From Triglochin maritima (Eukaryota; Streptophyta; Magnoliopsida; Alismatales; Juncaginaceae), in NCBI GenBank assembly GCA_963682175.1, contig OY821789.1:372001-436000 (forward strand): 64,000 bases of DNA, read 5' to 3'. The position numbers and the translations under genes were made by a program. Of the stretch, positions 49,694 to 61,235 are shown piece by piece; position 1 is the stretch's first letter, and each line of letters opens with the position of its first letter. The notes under the pieces were generated by a model that searched no databases, was not told the DNA's origin, and was given only the letters and a program-made list of their open reading frames with translations.

Positions 49694-52095
49694 ATGTCTC
49701 GGAGGCCAGGGAAAGAGCCAGCGGAGACCCCTGACTACTCACATCTGGTAAATTACCTTGTTTATTTCAATTAAATTTTTTTAATTTTTTTTTTGAGTCG
49801 GGCGGTCGCGGGAGACGCCCGACCCAACGATCGGGCGGTCGCACGAACTGCCTCCCCCAAGGGGGATGCGGTTCCGGCGACCGCCCGATCGTTGGGTCGG
49901 GCGTATCCCGCGACCGCCCGACCCAATGAACAGACGTCTGCGGGAGATGTCTCCCACGTACGGTAGGCGTCTCCGGCAGACGCCTACCACGTAGGGTAGG
50001 CGTCTCCCGTAGACGCCCGGTTTTTTTTTTAAATTTTATTATAAATTGTGATAAATTTTAAATAAATTGAATATTATGTTAATAATGAGTTAAATTAGTT
50101 TAGTAAATCGTTTATTGATTATAAATTGTGATAATTAATAAATAAATCGCTAAATAAATTGATTATTATGTTAGTAATTAGTTGTGTACGATTTTAGTAA
50201 ATGATTATTGATTAATTGTGATAATTGCTAAATTAATAGATTATTCAGTTAATAATTAGTTTAATTATTTTAGTAAATTCATTAATAAATTTGTATTTTT
50301 AAAATTGAATTAATAGTCATCGGGTTACCGTGGAGGAAAAGGGAAATCAATTCCCTTACGCGCGGTACGTAGTATAGCAGACGAGTCAGGTCCTCGTCAT
50401 CCACGTAGACGTGGTATTTCTGCTTCAGTTAGGAGAGAGACGAGTCTTGGATCGTCACGGATATTATTCCCGGTGGTCCTGTAGATGACAGCGTCATTCC
50501 GAGTCTCGAAGGCCACGTCGCCAGACGCATCTGGGATGGCGAGGAGCGGAAGGTTTTGAAATGCCATAATCGACACAGAGCCTGTACGACATTGCAGGCA
50601 TGGCGCTCAGTGATGACTGAGGATATGACGGCGACCGTGGTTGACAGTGGATTGGGTCACTTGTCGTACAACATGTTTTCCTGCATCGACATGCCGTTGA
50701 TTTCGGCATTCGTGGAGCGGTGGCAGCCTGACACCAACACTTTCCACTTGCCGTTCGGAGAGATGACGATCATGTTGCATGACGTCTTTCAGATTCTTCA
50801 CATTCCTGTTGAGGGTCCCATGGTCAGTGCGCAGGCGCCGACATCTGAGCTGAAGTTATATGTATCTGAGTTGCTGGGTGTCAGCCTGGAGGGTCTTGGG
50901 CAGGATAGCTCATTTTGGAGTGGCGGTGGTGTTAGTATCGACGCTGTGGACGAGTGTTGCAGACGGGGGCGACCACCACAGACTGAGGATACGCAGATGA
51001 CTGCTTATTTCTTCTTACTGCTAGGCTGCGTATTGTTTGTCGACAAGAGCGGTTCCAGACTGAGACCACGCGACTTATTGGAGGCGAGGGACCCAGATAC
51101 CATTGCTGATTACTCATGGGGGTTGGCGACGTTGGCATATCTGTATCGCCAGCTGGGCATATCTAGTCGTGCTGATTGTGGTCAGATTACGGGTTGTCTT
51201 ACACTGCTGCAGGCTTGGATATATGAGTATTTTCCTGCTTTCCGCCCACATCGTGAGCGGAAGATTGTTGAGCGTGGCCATCCTCGTTCGCGTATGTGGG
51301 CTGTCCGGGCGGAGGATAAGAGCGAGAGTCGACTTCTTTCTATTCGTAGACGGCTAGATCAGATGACTGCATCGCAGGTATATAATGTATATATCATTCA
51401 CGTTTATTTAAATTTAACTTTATTATTATTAACGTATAAACGTTTAGGTGGAGTGGTTACCGTATGGTCCCGAGCCTGCTGTAGCTGTGCCGAGGACTAC
51501 ATTTATGGGCGTTATTCGTTATAGGGATATCACAGAGCCTTATTTACCTGATCGCGTGTTACGTCAGTTAGGTTACGTTCAGGTGATCCCGGTTGACATT
51601 CCGACGCCCGACCATGTAGTACGGTCTGCGACTGCGACGATGTACGACGTCAGGCACAGCGTTTCGTCTGTGGAATCGGTTTGGAGGACATTTCCGAGAG
51701 TAGGACGACTACACCTGGCCGATCTGAGTCGTAGCCGCGACACCTCCACCTGTGCTCCAGATTATTTGCAGTGGTTCGGTAGGTGCTCACATCCACTGCT
51801 CGTACGCGGTATCATTCCGAGACCGGAGAGACCACTGGATAGGACATGTGCCGATGCGGTAAGTTTATCTAATTTTATATTTAATTGTAAAGTATATTTT
51901 GTTATTGTACGCTAATTTCTATTTTACATACAGTGGATGAGTAGGGCGATACGGTGTACGCAGCCGTTCTTGCGAGAGAGAGACGTCATGCCGAGTGAGG
52001 CGATGAGACTTGCATGTACAGATTGGGATCGCCTGATCGAGGATTGGAACAGCCAGTTGGGCATTTCGGACCATGATTCAGATGCTGAGCTGTAG
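49694..52095 (+). CDS. Plant mobile domain (MAIN/PMD-like) protein of a transposon
   Basis: Four exons, all phase 0: 49694-49747, 50433-51377, 51448-51858, 51934-52095; 1572 bp, about 523 aa, no stops. The start is MSRRPGKEPAETPDYSHL. Exon 2 carries the plant mobile domain (aminotransferase-like PMD) signature: AFVERWQPDTNTFHLPFGEM, TIMLHDVFQILHIPVEGPMV, and WGLATLAYLYRQLG with LLQAWIYEYFPAF. Exon 3 begins VEWLPYGPEP. By family knowledge PMD proteins occur in plant Mutator-like and gypsy elements and in the host genes MAIN/MAIL1, which act in silencing. Here the convergent transposase points to a transposon gene. Exon 1 and its junction rest on splice sites alone. Intron 1 holds the GC-rich array. 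Confidence 0.78.
49796..50020. repeat. GC-rich palindromic array in intron 1 of the PMD gene
   Basis: About 225 bp of very GC-rich sequence inside an AT-rich intron. It is built of words such as GGGCGGTCGC, CGACCGCCCGA, AGGCGTCT and AGACGCC in both orientations. CCCGACCCAACGATCGGGCG and its complement form a long hairpin (49817-49900). Confidence 0.8.
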
Positions 52096-52364
52096 TTGTC
52101 TTGCTTTTACTTTCGTTTTGTTGCACTGTTAGTACATTTGTTGGTATATGCTTATGTTTATTTGTGTACTCTTATTATTTATTTCTGACGAACATTTCTT
52201 CTACATATTTCTTTGACTATCGTATTTTTTAATATTTATTTTTCACGAAAAGATTTTCAACTTATTTCTTTAGATATGAAATAATATTTAAATTTAAAAT
52301 ACGGTAAAAAAAACAACACGATATAAGTAGAAATACACGATATATTATACATTACAAATTACAA

Positions 52365-55094
52365 TCAACGTAACCGGTTCCAATACTCCATCCTACTTTG
52401 GTACTGATCCTCCCATCCAACAACACTCTCATGTCGCATTTGATACCATAAGGTCGTTATAGGAGGTACTGGGAAATCATCAAGTAATTCCAAACGAATA
52501 AAATGAGCGTAACTCCCTAAATGAGCAATGACCAACTCTCTGACAAGCCTCGTCATGGTAGAGGGACACTCCCACGGTAGAACAGTAAGACACGGGAACA
52601 ACGAACCATCCGTTCCCACTGCGAAATACATGACCGCACACTTGTAAAAATTCGCAATAGGAAACAAGTCGGACCAAACCTCCATATAATGATCCTCGCC
52701 ACAACCTCCCCCGCCCCAATCAATTCGTTGACGAGCCTCTCTCACATGACCGAAATAGACTGTCTCATAAATAGGATGTGCACCTATCTCATTAGAAATC
52801 GCACGACGGGCGTACGACAAGTTCTCCTGACCACCATGAAAGACATCGGCAACACATCGAAATCCACAGTTGTCATCAGCACGTACGTCATTCCACCTTT
52901 GCAGAAATGACAAAATGATTCCTGACAGTCTATCATTATATGGGAAGTTGTCCACGTCAACCCGTCCGGACACTGTAAGGTAGGTAAATAACAATTCATT
53001 AAAACAACAAAATTAGGAGATAATATATTCAACCCCATTTAGATTACTAATATATATTAAATAACATAACAACAAAGATATCGACATACCAGAAGATCAT
53101 GTGCCCGTATTCAAGGACGATCGAGACGAATTAGACCGACGACCCCTGCTCCCACTACTGCCAGACCGACCACGACCCCTGCTCCCACTACTGCCAGACC
53201 GACCACGACCTCGCTCAGCATACTCGAAGGCACTCGGGTCCCGACGTGTCGACTTTCCCCTAGGTCGACCTCGTACCTTAGTATTTTCTTCGGGTTCTCC
53301 ATAGTTCGACTGATCGGGGTGTAACTGTTCGTATAAAATACGAGAGGCACTACGAATTACTGCAGGATCGCTCTGCGAGATCTCATCCACTAGCTTCCGA
53401 AAATGCTCGGTGTCTTGTGCTGACTGATCAACAAACTCTGACATCTGGACTCCTTCTCCGATAACAAGTGTTTTCCAGAATGGATGAATCTGCTCTAAAT
53501 AAATTCCATCACCTGACGTGAAACACTCGTACATGGTACAAGCACAAGGAATCTCATGTGTTGTCAGGAAAGCACACCCACAACGATATTCAATTTCATC
53601 ACTTAAGTCCTGCATTCTCTTCAACTCCTGAGTCATTAACGACAAGCAGTGATGCGAAACTCGGCCATTTATATGCTGAAACAGAGGACCTATGTACTGT
53701 GCCAAATTTCGACGTCTCGAATCTTCAAGAAAGTTCCGAATATTCGTCAGCTGCATTTCAATAGACGAGTTCACGCGGTCGAAAAGAGTGTCGAGAGCGG
53801 CAATCGATGTAGTGATCCACTCTTTCAGAGCCGAATGTGCACTTTCCACCCTGCAGTTCGTAGTGTTGCCAAAATGAAGAACTTGATTCGTCCAATTCAA
53901 CACGAATTTTTCCTTATGCACCAACCACGTGTCTTCCACATACTTCGTCAGCACTGGCCAGGACTTGAAAGAATCTTTCAGATTACGGACTGCTCTATCA
54001 TAATCCGTCTGTGAATCAGAAATCATAACTTTCCTCCACCTTCCACGCCTGAAAATCTCTGCAGACTGCTTGTCCTTGCCGAATACGTGGTATGCGTAGT
54101 TGTACACGTCTTTGTTGATATGCCAGGTGCATAGTAAATGAGCTGACTCAGGAAAAACCTCTGCCACTGGTTGCATCAGACCCATCTCCCGGTCCGTAAT
54201 TATTGCTGTCGGACTAACAATATCCAATAACAGATCTCGCAACCTCTCCAACACCCACCGGTAACTAGACTCGGTCTCATCCTGCAAAATCGCATATCCG
54301 ACGAGGAAATTCATATTTGTTGGAGTAACCCCAACCATCTCAAACAAAGGCATCTTGTACTTGTTCGTCTTATACGTCGAATCCATACAGATCACGAATG
54401 GGTATGTACGCAACAACTGAACTGAAGTCGGATGTGCCAAAAATACGTGAGTCAAGACATTAGTTTCTTCATCTGCCACAATCCAATGCAAATACTTATG
54501 CTGCACTGCCTCTCTGAGAAACTGCTGCGCGGGATTCCTGTCTTCAGATTTCGTCCTCCTCATGTACTCTCTGAAGTTGTAAATGTGCCTTTGATTAGGA
54601 TAATCGTCAGGAAATTTCTTCTTTACCGCCAACAAAATGTTACGGGGCCTTGCTTGTGCCTCTGTCATATCCCGAACAATTTGCTTTGCCCCAGCACTAA
54701 GTCCGCTGACCTGTCGGTGACCCTCTGAATAAACTGTCAATGGGTGGTTGTGCTGCCCAAACATGCTACTAGAAACAATAACCCATCCATCACGATCTCG
54801 TCGCTCCACCACTTTTACCAAAAACCGACAACCGCAACCTTTTCTTTTCGTATTCTTTCGCAGTGCAATACTCGTATCACGAGAACTCATCTCACGTCTG
54901 CGATCACATCTGAGGTAACAATCCATCCGGTTATCTGCTTTCGGTTTGTATGATGATATAACCAAAAAAAATTCGGCTCCTATTGCAACTTGTTTCGCCC
55001 ATTTACAACATTCCTCGATTGTTGTAAATATTTCTTTACTGTCAAAAAGCTCACTGTAATCTACTCTATCACCACCGAAATCTTGAAACGGAAC
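52365..55094 (-). pseudogene. FAR1-type MULE transposase fused in frame to an OTU domain, with one TGA
   Basis: Exon 53090-55094 runs 2005 bp from an acceptor. It has a FAR1-like DNA-binding region (KRKGCGCRFLVKV, HNHPL), the MULE core (FVICMDSTYKTNKYKMPLFE, AIITDREMGLMQPVAEVFPE, LLCTWHINKDV), a SWIM-like patch (CGCAFLTTHEIPCACTM, with Cys where His is usual) and a repeated RGRSGSSGS tail. A GT donor at 53089 joins the acceptor before 52972, and the frame continues into an OTU cysteine-protease domain: ADDNCGFRCVADVF (Cys) and GSYAHFIRLELL (His), ending at 52365. Only a TGA at 53097-53099, three codons before the donor, breaks the fusion. No initiating exon is found: upstream is the GC-rich array and then the VQ gene. 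Either the TGA is a mutation or the OTU part is lost from the protein. Confidence 0.8.
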
Positions 55095-55140
55095 CTGAAA
55101 AATTTGAATTTAACAAAAAATAAAATAAAAACAAAAAAAA

Positions 55141-55206
55141 CGGGCGTCTGGCTAAACCGCCTCCACCTATGTGGAGGCGTTTTAGGCAGACGCCTCCACA
55201 TAGGTC
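55141..55206. repeat. GC-rich palindromic array at the right edge of the MULE unit
   Basis: CGGGCGTCTGGC, CCGCCTCCACCTATGTGGAGGC and AGACGCCTCCACATAGG form nested hairpins like those at 49796-50020. The array stops 4-5 bp before the VQ start codon. Confidence 0.75.
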
Positions 55207-55210
55207 AACC

Positions 55211-55570
55211 ATGTCCACAACATCTCGACCAACACAACACCAACACTACAACACCACCACATCCACAAGAACAACCTCAACCTCATCCCTCCATTCCATA
55301 AGAAAACCACTAGCCAAGCCATGGAAGAATAGGCCAACCATGTCCGACCCACCCGTCCCGCCGAAGGTCTACAGGGTCGACTGTCGTGGCTTCCGTGACC
55401 TCGTGCAGAGCCTCACCGGTGTAACAACACCACCGTCGCCGCCACCGCAACAACAACTCACAACCTCAGGCTATTCTTCTGTGGAATTTGGTGATCAGAG
55501 TTTGTTGTCCCCGTCGGCACTACTCTTCTCAATTAATTCTGATGTCCTCTCTTTTTTGGAGGATTATTAA
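55211..55570 (+). CDS. VQ-motif protein (119 aa)
   Basis: Intact single exon. The start is taken at ATG 55211, where MSTTSRP begins. A further in-frame ATG (55339) lies just before the conserved part. Residues 45-70 contain PPKVYRVDCRGFRDLVQSLT, then G, matching the VQ core FxxxVQxLTG. The C-terminus SPSALLFSINSDVLSFLEDY is typical of small VQ proteins. By family knowledge VQ proteins are nuclear partners of WRKY factors and MAP-kinase substrates. Its 5' side abuts the GC-rich end of the Mutator-like unit, so the original leader may have been replaced, or the gene captured. Residues before about 30 are Thr/His-rich and may be new. Confidence 0.82.
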   Translation: MSTTSRPTQHQHYNTTTSTRTTSTSSLHSIRKPLAKPWKNRPTMSDPPVPPKVYRVDCRGFRDLVQSLTGVTTPPSPPPQQQLTTSGYSSVEFGDQSLLSPSALLFSINSDVLSFLEDY

Positions 55571-56285
55571 CAAACATACATGAATTAAGGTTTCTATATC
55601 AATCATGTATACTGCAAACGGATTAAGAATGTAATGTTTTTCTACTGTTCTTGTTAATCAAATTCGTGTTGCTCACGTCCATTTTTTGTTTTGTTGTGTT
55701 ATGGGTACGTAGATCTGGCAATTGAAATGGGATTCCTCGCGTCTTATTTCTATGTCAATATGTCATATCAGCGAAAGTTGGGAAATTTTGTAAGATTACG
55801 TGCACGAGGTAAACGCAATTCAACCACGTGTTGTTTGATAGTTGAACGTCAAATTTCAACCCAATTTTTTTTCAAAATTCCAATTGCAAGCAGTAGTCAG
55901 AGACGTACAGATGTCGGTACATACTAAGCTTGCCGTCTAAACACTCCCACCCGTTTTAAGACGTACAGATGTTGTGCTGATAAGAAGAGAATTAAGTTTG
56001 GATGTATCAATTAATATGGTCATTATTTACAGGAATCAGTCACAATATTCACAGGTCTACCTGCACAAACATCTATATATGTACAAAATCCCCCAAAACC
56101 CAACCAGATAGATATATATATATAGAGAGAGAGACGTTATGTACATGTATTTACATGAAACGATCACAGCCATCACGACACCAGATGAGCCACCTTAATT
56201 TGGTTGCCAGAGCTTATCCAACACTATTCAAGCGATCAAAGACAAGGTTGAACTCTGAGTGCATCTTGTCTTGGCATTTGTATGA
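55571..56285. other. Spacer between the convergent VQ and ACR genes
   Basis: Probably the 3' UTRs of both genes. A short TA/GA tract lies at about 56110-56135. Nothing else seen. Confidence 0.5.
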
Positions 56286-58605
56286 TCACATGGATCCAAA
56301 GTTGAAAGAGAACCTTCCAATCCCAGACCACAGAAAACTACCCAATGAGAATCTCGACCCTTGCTCGATTGTCGCCTCGACGCTCTTACAAGCGCAACTC
56401 CTCCCAGTTGTTGGCATGCTCATTGTGCTCTTCAATTTGCTGGCAAAAGACCAGATTGGAGAAGCACCAACCTCCAGCACCGCTGTCCCTCCAATCTCCT
56501 TTTTAACGGATTCTACGGTTTTTGTATCAAGATCTTCGCCCGATGCCAACGTCACAAAGAACATCCCTGATGCCTTTCCCCTTCTTGTGCTGATCTCTGC
56601 CCCTCTAATAGATAAACCCTGTTCTCTGAACACTCTAGTCACGTCTGAAAGCAACCCTGTTCTGTTTCCAGTGCAGACATTGAATCTTAGTCCCTGAAAC
56701 ACAAAAAACAAAGGATGAATTGCTAATATATGGGCAGTACAGATTCATGGCTTGCCATCAAAACATAAGGAACTGATATTTGCCTACGATAGACAATAAT
56801 GCTGACCTGAGATGGTCGTCGCTCAATTGCAGCACACACACATTGAGAAACTCTTTTCCTCTCACTTTCAGAGATCAGAGCACACCCGTCCATTCTACGG
56901 ATAAAATACTCCTGCAACAATGCCTTGAATGTCAGAACAAGTGTGCAATAGAACATAGATGACCTGGATTACTTGTTTAGACCATTTGGTAGTTATCTTC
57001 ACTCCCTTTTCCTCTTATGCGAAAATACCAATCAAATCTACAAATTCAATTCATAAATTTGGGTCCTTTCTCTTTTTTTTTAATTTTGAATTCAAACAAA
57101 TAATTTCCTGAAGAAAAATAAAACAATCAAACTGAATTGACTCCAGTTCAATTTGCATCTGATATGCTTGTTGTCACCACCGTAAGATCGAGGATGCCCG
57201 AGGGTACACCATACCGGGCTGAGTTTGTGAGCTTGGAGCATTACAAGGAACTAAAAAACACACAAGACGAACCAAACGCGAGCGCGTGAGGTTAACAACG
57301 GGGGTAGCCCAAGTACTCCCCTGAGTTTGCAAGGCAAACACCAAGGAGATTCGAGATGCGGGCATGCGCACACGCAGGGCGAAGCGTGAGGAATGAATCA
57401 AGTGGCAGGCAACGGCAAAGCGCATGGGCAAGCGAGGCAAAGGCACGGATGTTCTAAAACCTATAGCGCGATTGGTGGCTTGGAGCGTGGGGCACGTGGA
57501 AAAGCACCAAGGCTTGGAGTCCAGGGACATCCAAGCGAAGGTCAGAGTGCATCAGCAAAAGAGGCGCGTGCATAGTACTTGGGAAGTGCGAGAGCATGTA
57601 CTAAGCATGACCCAAGCAACACTTAGGCGCACCATGAAGACAGGCATGAGCGGATAATGCTTAGGATGGAGGCGCAGGAGTTTGGGAGGCTAAAGACCAA
57701 GAGTCAACACAGTAGACCAAGCGAGAATCGTAGTCAACACGAGTCAATGCCGGTCAACTGGTGGTTGATGGTGCGGGCCGACGAGGACTACCCATGGGCA
57801 AAGCAAGGACCGAGATAGGTGACCAGGCAAGACGTGGGCAGCCCAACAAAGGCGTGGAGACCAAGTCAATGGAGGAATGCTACATTCATGGAGAAGGAGA
57901 CGGTTATGGACTTGGTCCACAAACCGAAGGAAAAGGGAAACATGGGCTGAATGGGTCAGCCTCAATACACGCATATCTTCCTTACATGTAGGTATTCGGT
58001 TTGAAAGAAGTAAAAATCGGTGGTGCATGTATTCCTTGAAAATAGGAACCAAAGATGCACACCCTTAAAAATAGGATTCGGTTGTGCAACGGGTCCATAA
58101 CCGAACGAGAGAAGTGCAAGGGATTTGAACGGATCAAACCCGACTTGCGCAACTTCCTATTCTTGGGGGACGGTTTTGAAGAGTTTTATTCCAGCAAAAT
58201 ACAGCATGTCTCCCACGTTTTTAGCCAGCCTAAACCGAAGTATTCAGTTATGACAAAGTGACGCATATATGTGGGAATTAATCTATGATGGCGGAAGAGT
58301 TTGGAACGATTCCTAAGGATTAATTCAGCCACATTAATTACCAAGTTATGGGGGAGAATAGAGAGTTATTCTCTTGCAACCGAAGGAAGGTGAGTTGGGT
58401 GACATCCAACCGTACTACAAAGTAGGACTTTGAGCACTATAAAAGGGGGCGCCTCCCATAGGTTCAGGATATACACCACCATATAGCATTTCCAGCATAT
58501 GTTCTATCAACATTAGTTTGAGTTTAGATTTGGGCGTGAGAGAGTTTCTTTGAGAGAGAGAAACTTGTGAGCGTGAGATCTATTGTAATCCTTTTGGAAC
58601 GTTTT

Positions 58606-58656
<51 letters not shown>

Positions 58657-58820
58657 ATTAAGCCCCCACAATATCCACCACTCATTTCAAATTGTAAGGT
58701 AGATTAAGAAAAAAACGGTTATGCTAATGAATGGTGAGATTAACTGTAAATAAGATCCAATGGTGAGATTGTATGAGGCTTAAACTAAATTTGATGAGTT
58801 CTGGGCTCACTAGAGCTTGA

Positions 58821-58864
<44 letters not shown>

Positions 58865-61235
58865 GTATACATATGTATATATATATACATATGTATATAT
58901 ATATATAAGAGATTGTTCATCCACCATCTATCTTTCAGTGTTCTTGTGAAGCGAACTTGAGACGTTTGGGGGCTTAGCGTTTTGTGAGGATTGTGCAACC
59001 TTAGTTACCGCGTGTGCTTGTTGTGGGGGCTATTCCGCTAGTTCCCTACTCTGAGGGTAACCAAAGAGTTGTGCGGTTGTGTTGGTGTTTCCGGTTATTC
59101 CTTGCGAGGATAGAGCGTTTGGCTGGGCCAAATCTCGAAAAAATTGGAATTTGAAAGTCTGTAAATGACTCCTAACATAACCGGTGATACTTGTCTCTAA
59201 CTCAGAAGTAGAGAATTTTAGAAATAAAGAAAACATAAAAATCAAATAAAAACTATATATTGCATCAAATGTTGCTTTTCGTAGCTTGAGCATACTTATG
59301 AGTGATCTAAGAAAGATTAACAGTAGGTCTAATTAATTTGTGGTTAATTTCATATTGCATGCATCAGTGTAAGAACAAATCCTAGAAATTACATAAAACA
59401 TATAAATTGGATGTGTCAAAGTACATTAAAATCAAATCCAAACCTACAAGAAAGCTTTGATTTTAGTATTTTTTATGTCAAAAGAGCCAAAAGTAAAATT
59501 TCAATTCAGTTCGTTTTTTTTTTTGCATGAAGTGATCAATATTTCCATCCCAATGTGTCTCGTAAAATACCTGGTGGGAGAGGGAGCCTTTGGAGGTAAT
59601 TGTGGCGTGTGATACATTGTATGACATGTCTGTGAGAGTGCAAACGGTATCAAACAAGAGCTTAGGTCGGTCTTTGCTAGTGATGTACACCACTGAGTAA
59701 CCCTTCTCCCAACAGTACTCAATTGATACCGTCGTCTGAATTCCTCTCTTGTCTGTTGCGGTTGAACAACATTCCTCATCATCACTCATGGCATCTAGCT
59801 CACGATCCACTTGCATGAGCTGGTGAAGCCTCCGCTCAGTGTGCACCCATGCTTTTGTTGGCCCCACCAATCTCACGCTCCATCTTTCATTCTTCTCGTG
59901 GTTGGCCCTCACTACATTGCACACTTGGTCTTCTACATCGAGAAGAAGATGTTGATCCGAGATGGGCTTGTCACTGGCCTCCTCAGTGAGGTAGAGGATC
60001 ATGGCAACGCGGGAGTCATGGGACCACACCTTCGCCGACACAACATTGCAATCTAGCTCAGCAAGGACAGCTGATAAACTGGAGAGAAGACCGGGCCTAT
60101 CTACAGCAGTCACCTCTATGCTGGTGGTCTCCTCCGGAAGCCGTCTCGTATCTACTACTCTTCCTGAGCAAGTTGCGACCTCCCCATCCATGGCCACTTT
60201 CTTTCTTGTCGTTCTCGACATCATTGACTGATGGATGTACCGGACTAGTCCAGCATCTGTAATCTTGTTCCCCATCTCATCCGTTACGTAGAACACTGAA
60301 ACATCAGAACAACCAAATCCAGATATTATTGCAGCAAAAACTACTGGTTTTTCTTTCACTTTATAAAATAACCCTGGGTTGGTATTGTTGGTAGATATTG
60401 GTGTTCAGATATCCAAGAAGGCTGATCTATTGAAATTTAGTTGGAATAGATAAAATATTTTTGCTTGGGAGTTCAACTTAGATCTGACTATTACAAGGGC
60501 AAGGCAGAATCAACTCAAAGTAAATAATTTTTTCCCCAAACAATAAGTGTTTCTACCTACTTTGATGTAAAAATACATGTTAAAGCACAAAAGCCTACAA
60601 TTAGGTAGGAAAAGTGGTGTTTAGAGACGTGCCATCCATGAACCATACGCCGTCAGATGAAATGTAAGATTTGGGAACGTTGAGATCGAGATCCATGAGG
60701 ACCTGAACCATCTCCAGTAAGATCCCATGTTTGTTGGTGCTGTCTACCTGCCACCAACCAATAAAAAACAAAGCAACAGAGATTTCCCGTTAAAATTCAG
60801 ATCTATAGAATCCACACGTGTGCGGTACTGGTGTTTTTTAACAGGAAAGAAATAACTACGGACGTGGTGTTTCCCACGTGTTGACAACGAATCAACAAAG
60901 TGGTGTTTTAGTGCCAATAAATAAAATAAGATGTGTCCTGTGCCTTTTGCCCTTTGGTGAGAAAATTATGGGAGAGGTGAGAAGAAGGGAATCGAACCCT
61001 AACAAGAGTGCAATCATCACGTGTATTGTTGTCTACACAAACCCTGCAGTAGGAAGAGATAACAGCCGACATCTTTAAATGATATGTTATATAAAAATAA
61101 ACAAAAATATCATAGAAGAAGGACAAAGAAAAAGTGATGTGATCGGTACCTTGGAGGATTGATGCGTTCGTCAAAGGATTCGTAGTCGGGGTCGAAGTAA
61201 GGGCGAAATCCTCCACCACCTCTCTCCATGTCCAT
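56286..61235 (-). CDS. ACT-domain-repeat protein (ACR1/ACR2-like)
   Basis: Six exons: 61150-61235, 60998-61043, 60633-60747, 59571-60295, 56807-56911, 56286-56693; 1485 bp, about 494 aa. The N-terminus FRPYFDPDYESFDERINPPR and VCVDNNTRDDCTLVR are typical of ACR1/2. Four ACT domains follow: about 38-110 (KHGILLEMVQVLMDLDLNV), 120-200 (TAVDRPGLLSSLSAVLAELD), 265-340 (SKDRPKLLFDTVCTLTDMSY) and 365-430 (TGNRTGLLSDVTRVFREQGL). The family is thought to sense amino acids or related ligands in nitrogen metabolism. Intron 3 begins GC, not GT (60632-60631); all others are GT-AG. Intron 4 (56912-59570) is swollen by an LTR-like insertion and a Micron-like element. The start at 61235 precedes a second in-frame Met at 61229. 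No stop or frameshift. Confidence 0.9.
57169..59110 (+). mobile_element. LTR-like insertion in intron 4 of the ACR gene
   Basis: Starts TGTTGTCACCACC. It has a plus-strand TATAAAAG at 58438 followed by a GAGAGAG-rich leader, and later a TGAGGATTGTGCAACC... tail near 58975-59100, as in an LTR with U3-R-U5 order. Composition is much more GC-rich than the host intron. It has no coding region. It is split by (TA)n and Micron-like copy 5. No target duplication could be fixed, so the right end is approximate. Confidence 0.45.
58651..58826 (+). mobile_element. Micron-like element, copy 5, nested in the LTR-like insertion
   Basis: Begins CAGAAATTAAGCCCCCACAA, ends CTCACTAGAGCTTGACCATA, and lies between (TA)n tracts at 58611-58650 and 58823-58859. 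Nearly identical internally to copy 4 at 28152. Confidence 0.78.

Larger units (their letters stand above)
49694..55206. mobile_element. Second Mutator-like unit with convergent PMD and transposase-OTU genes
   Basis: The arrangement (plus-strand accessory gene converging on a minus-strand transposase with a 270-bp gap) is that of MuDR-like elements. Limits given are those of the genes and GC-rich arrays. I could not identify terminal inverted repeats or a 9-bp duplication, and the right side may be truncated where the VQ gene begins. Confidence 0.6.

Noticed and set aside
53101..53304. Proline/Arg-rich plus-strand frame
   Set aside because: Reverse complement of the Gly-Arg-Ser tail of the transposase.
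57174..58068. Overlapping frames of 60-118 codons on both strands
   Set aside because: They lie in the LTR-like insertion in the ACR intron and show no protein motifs.
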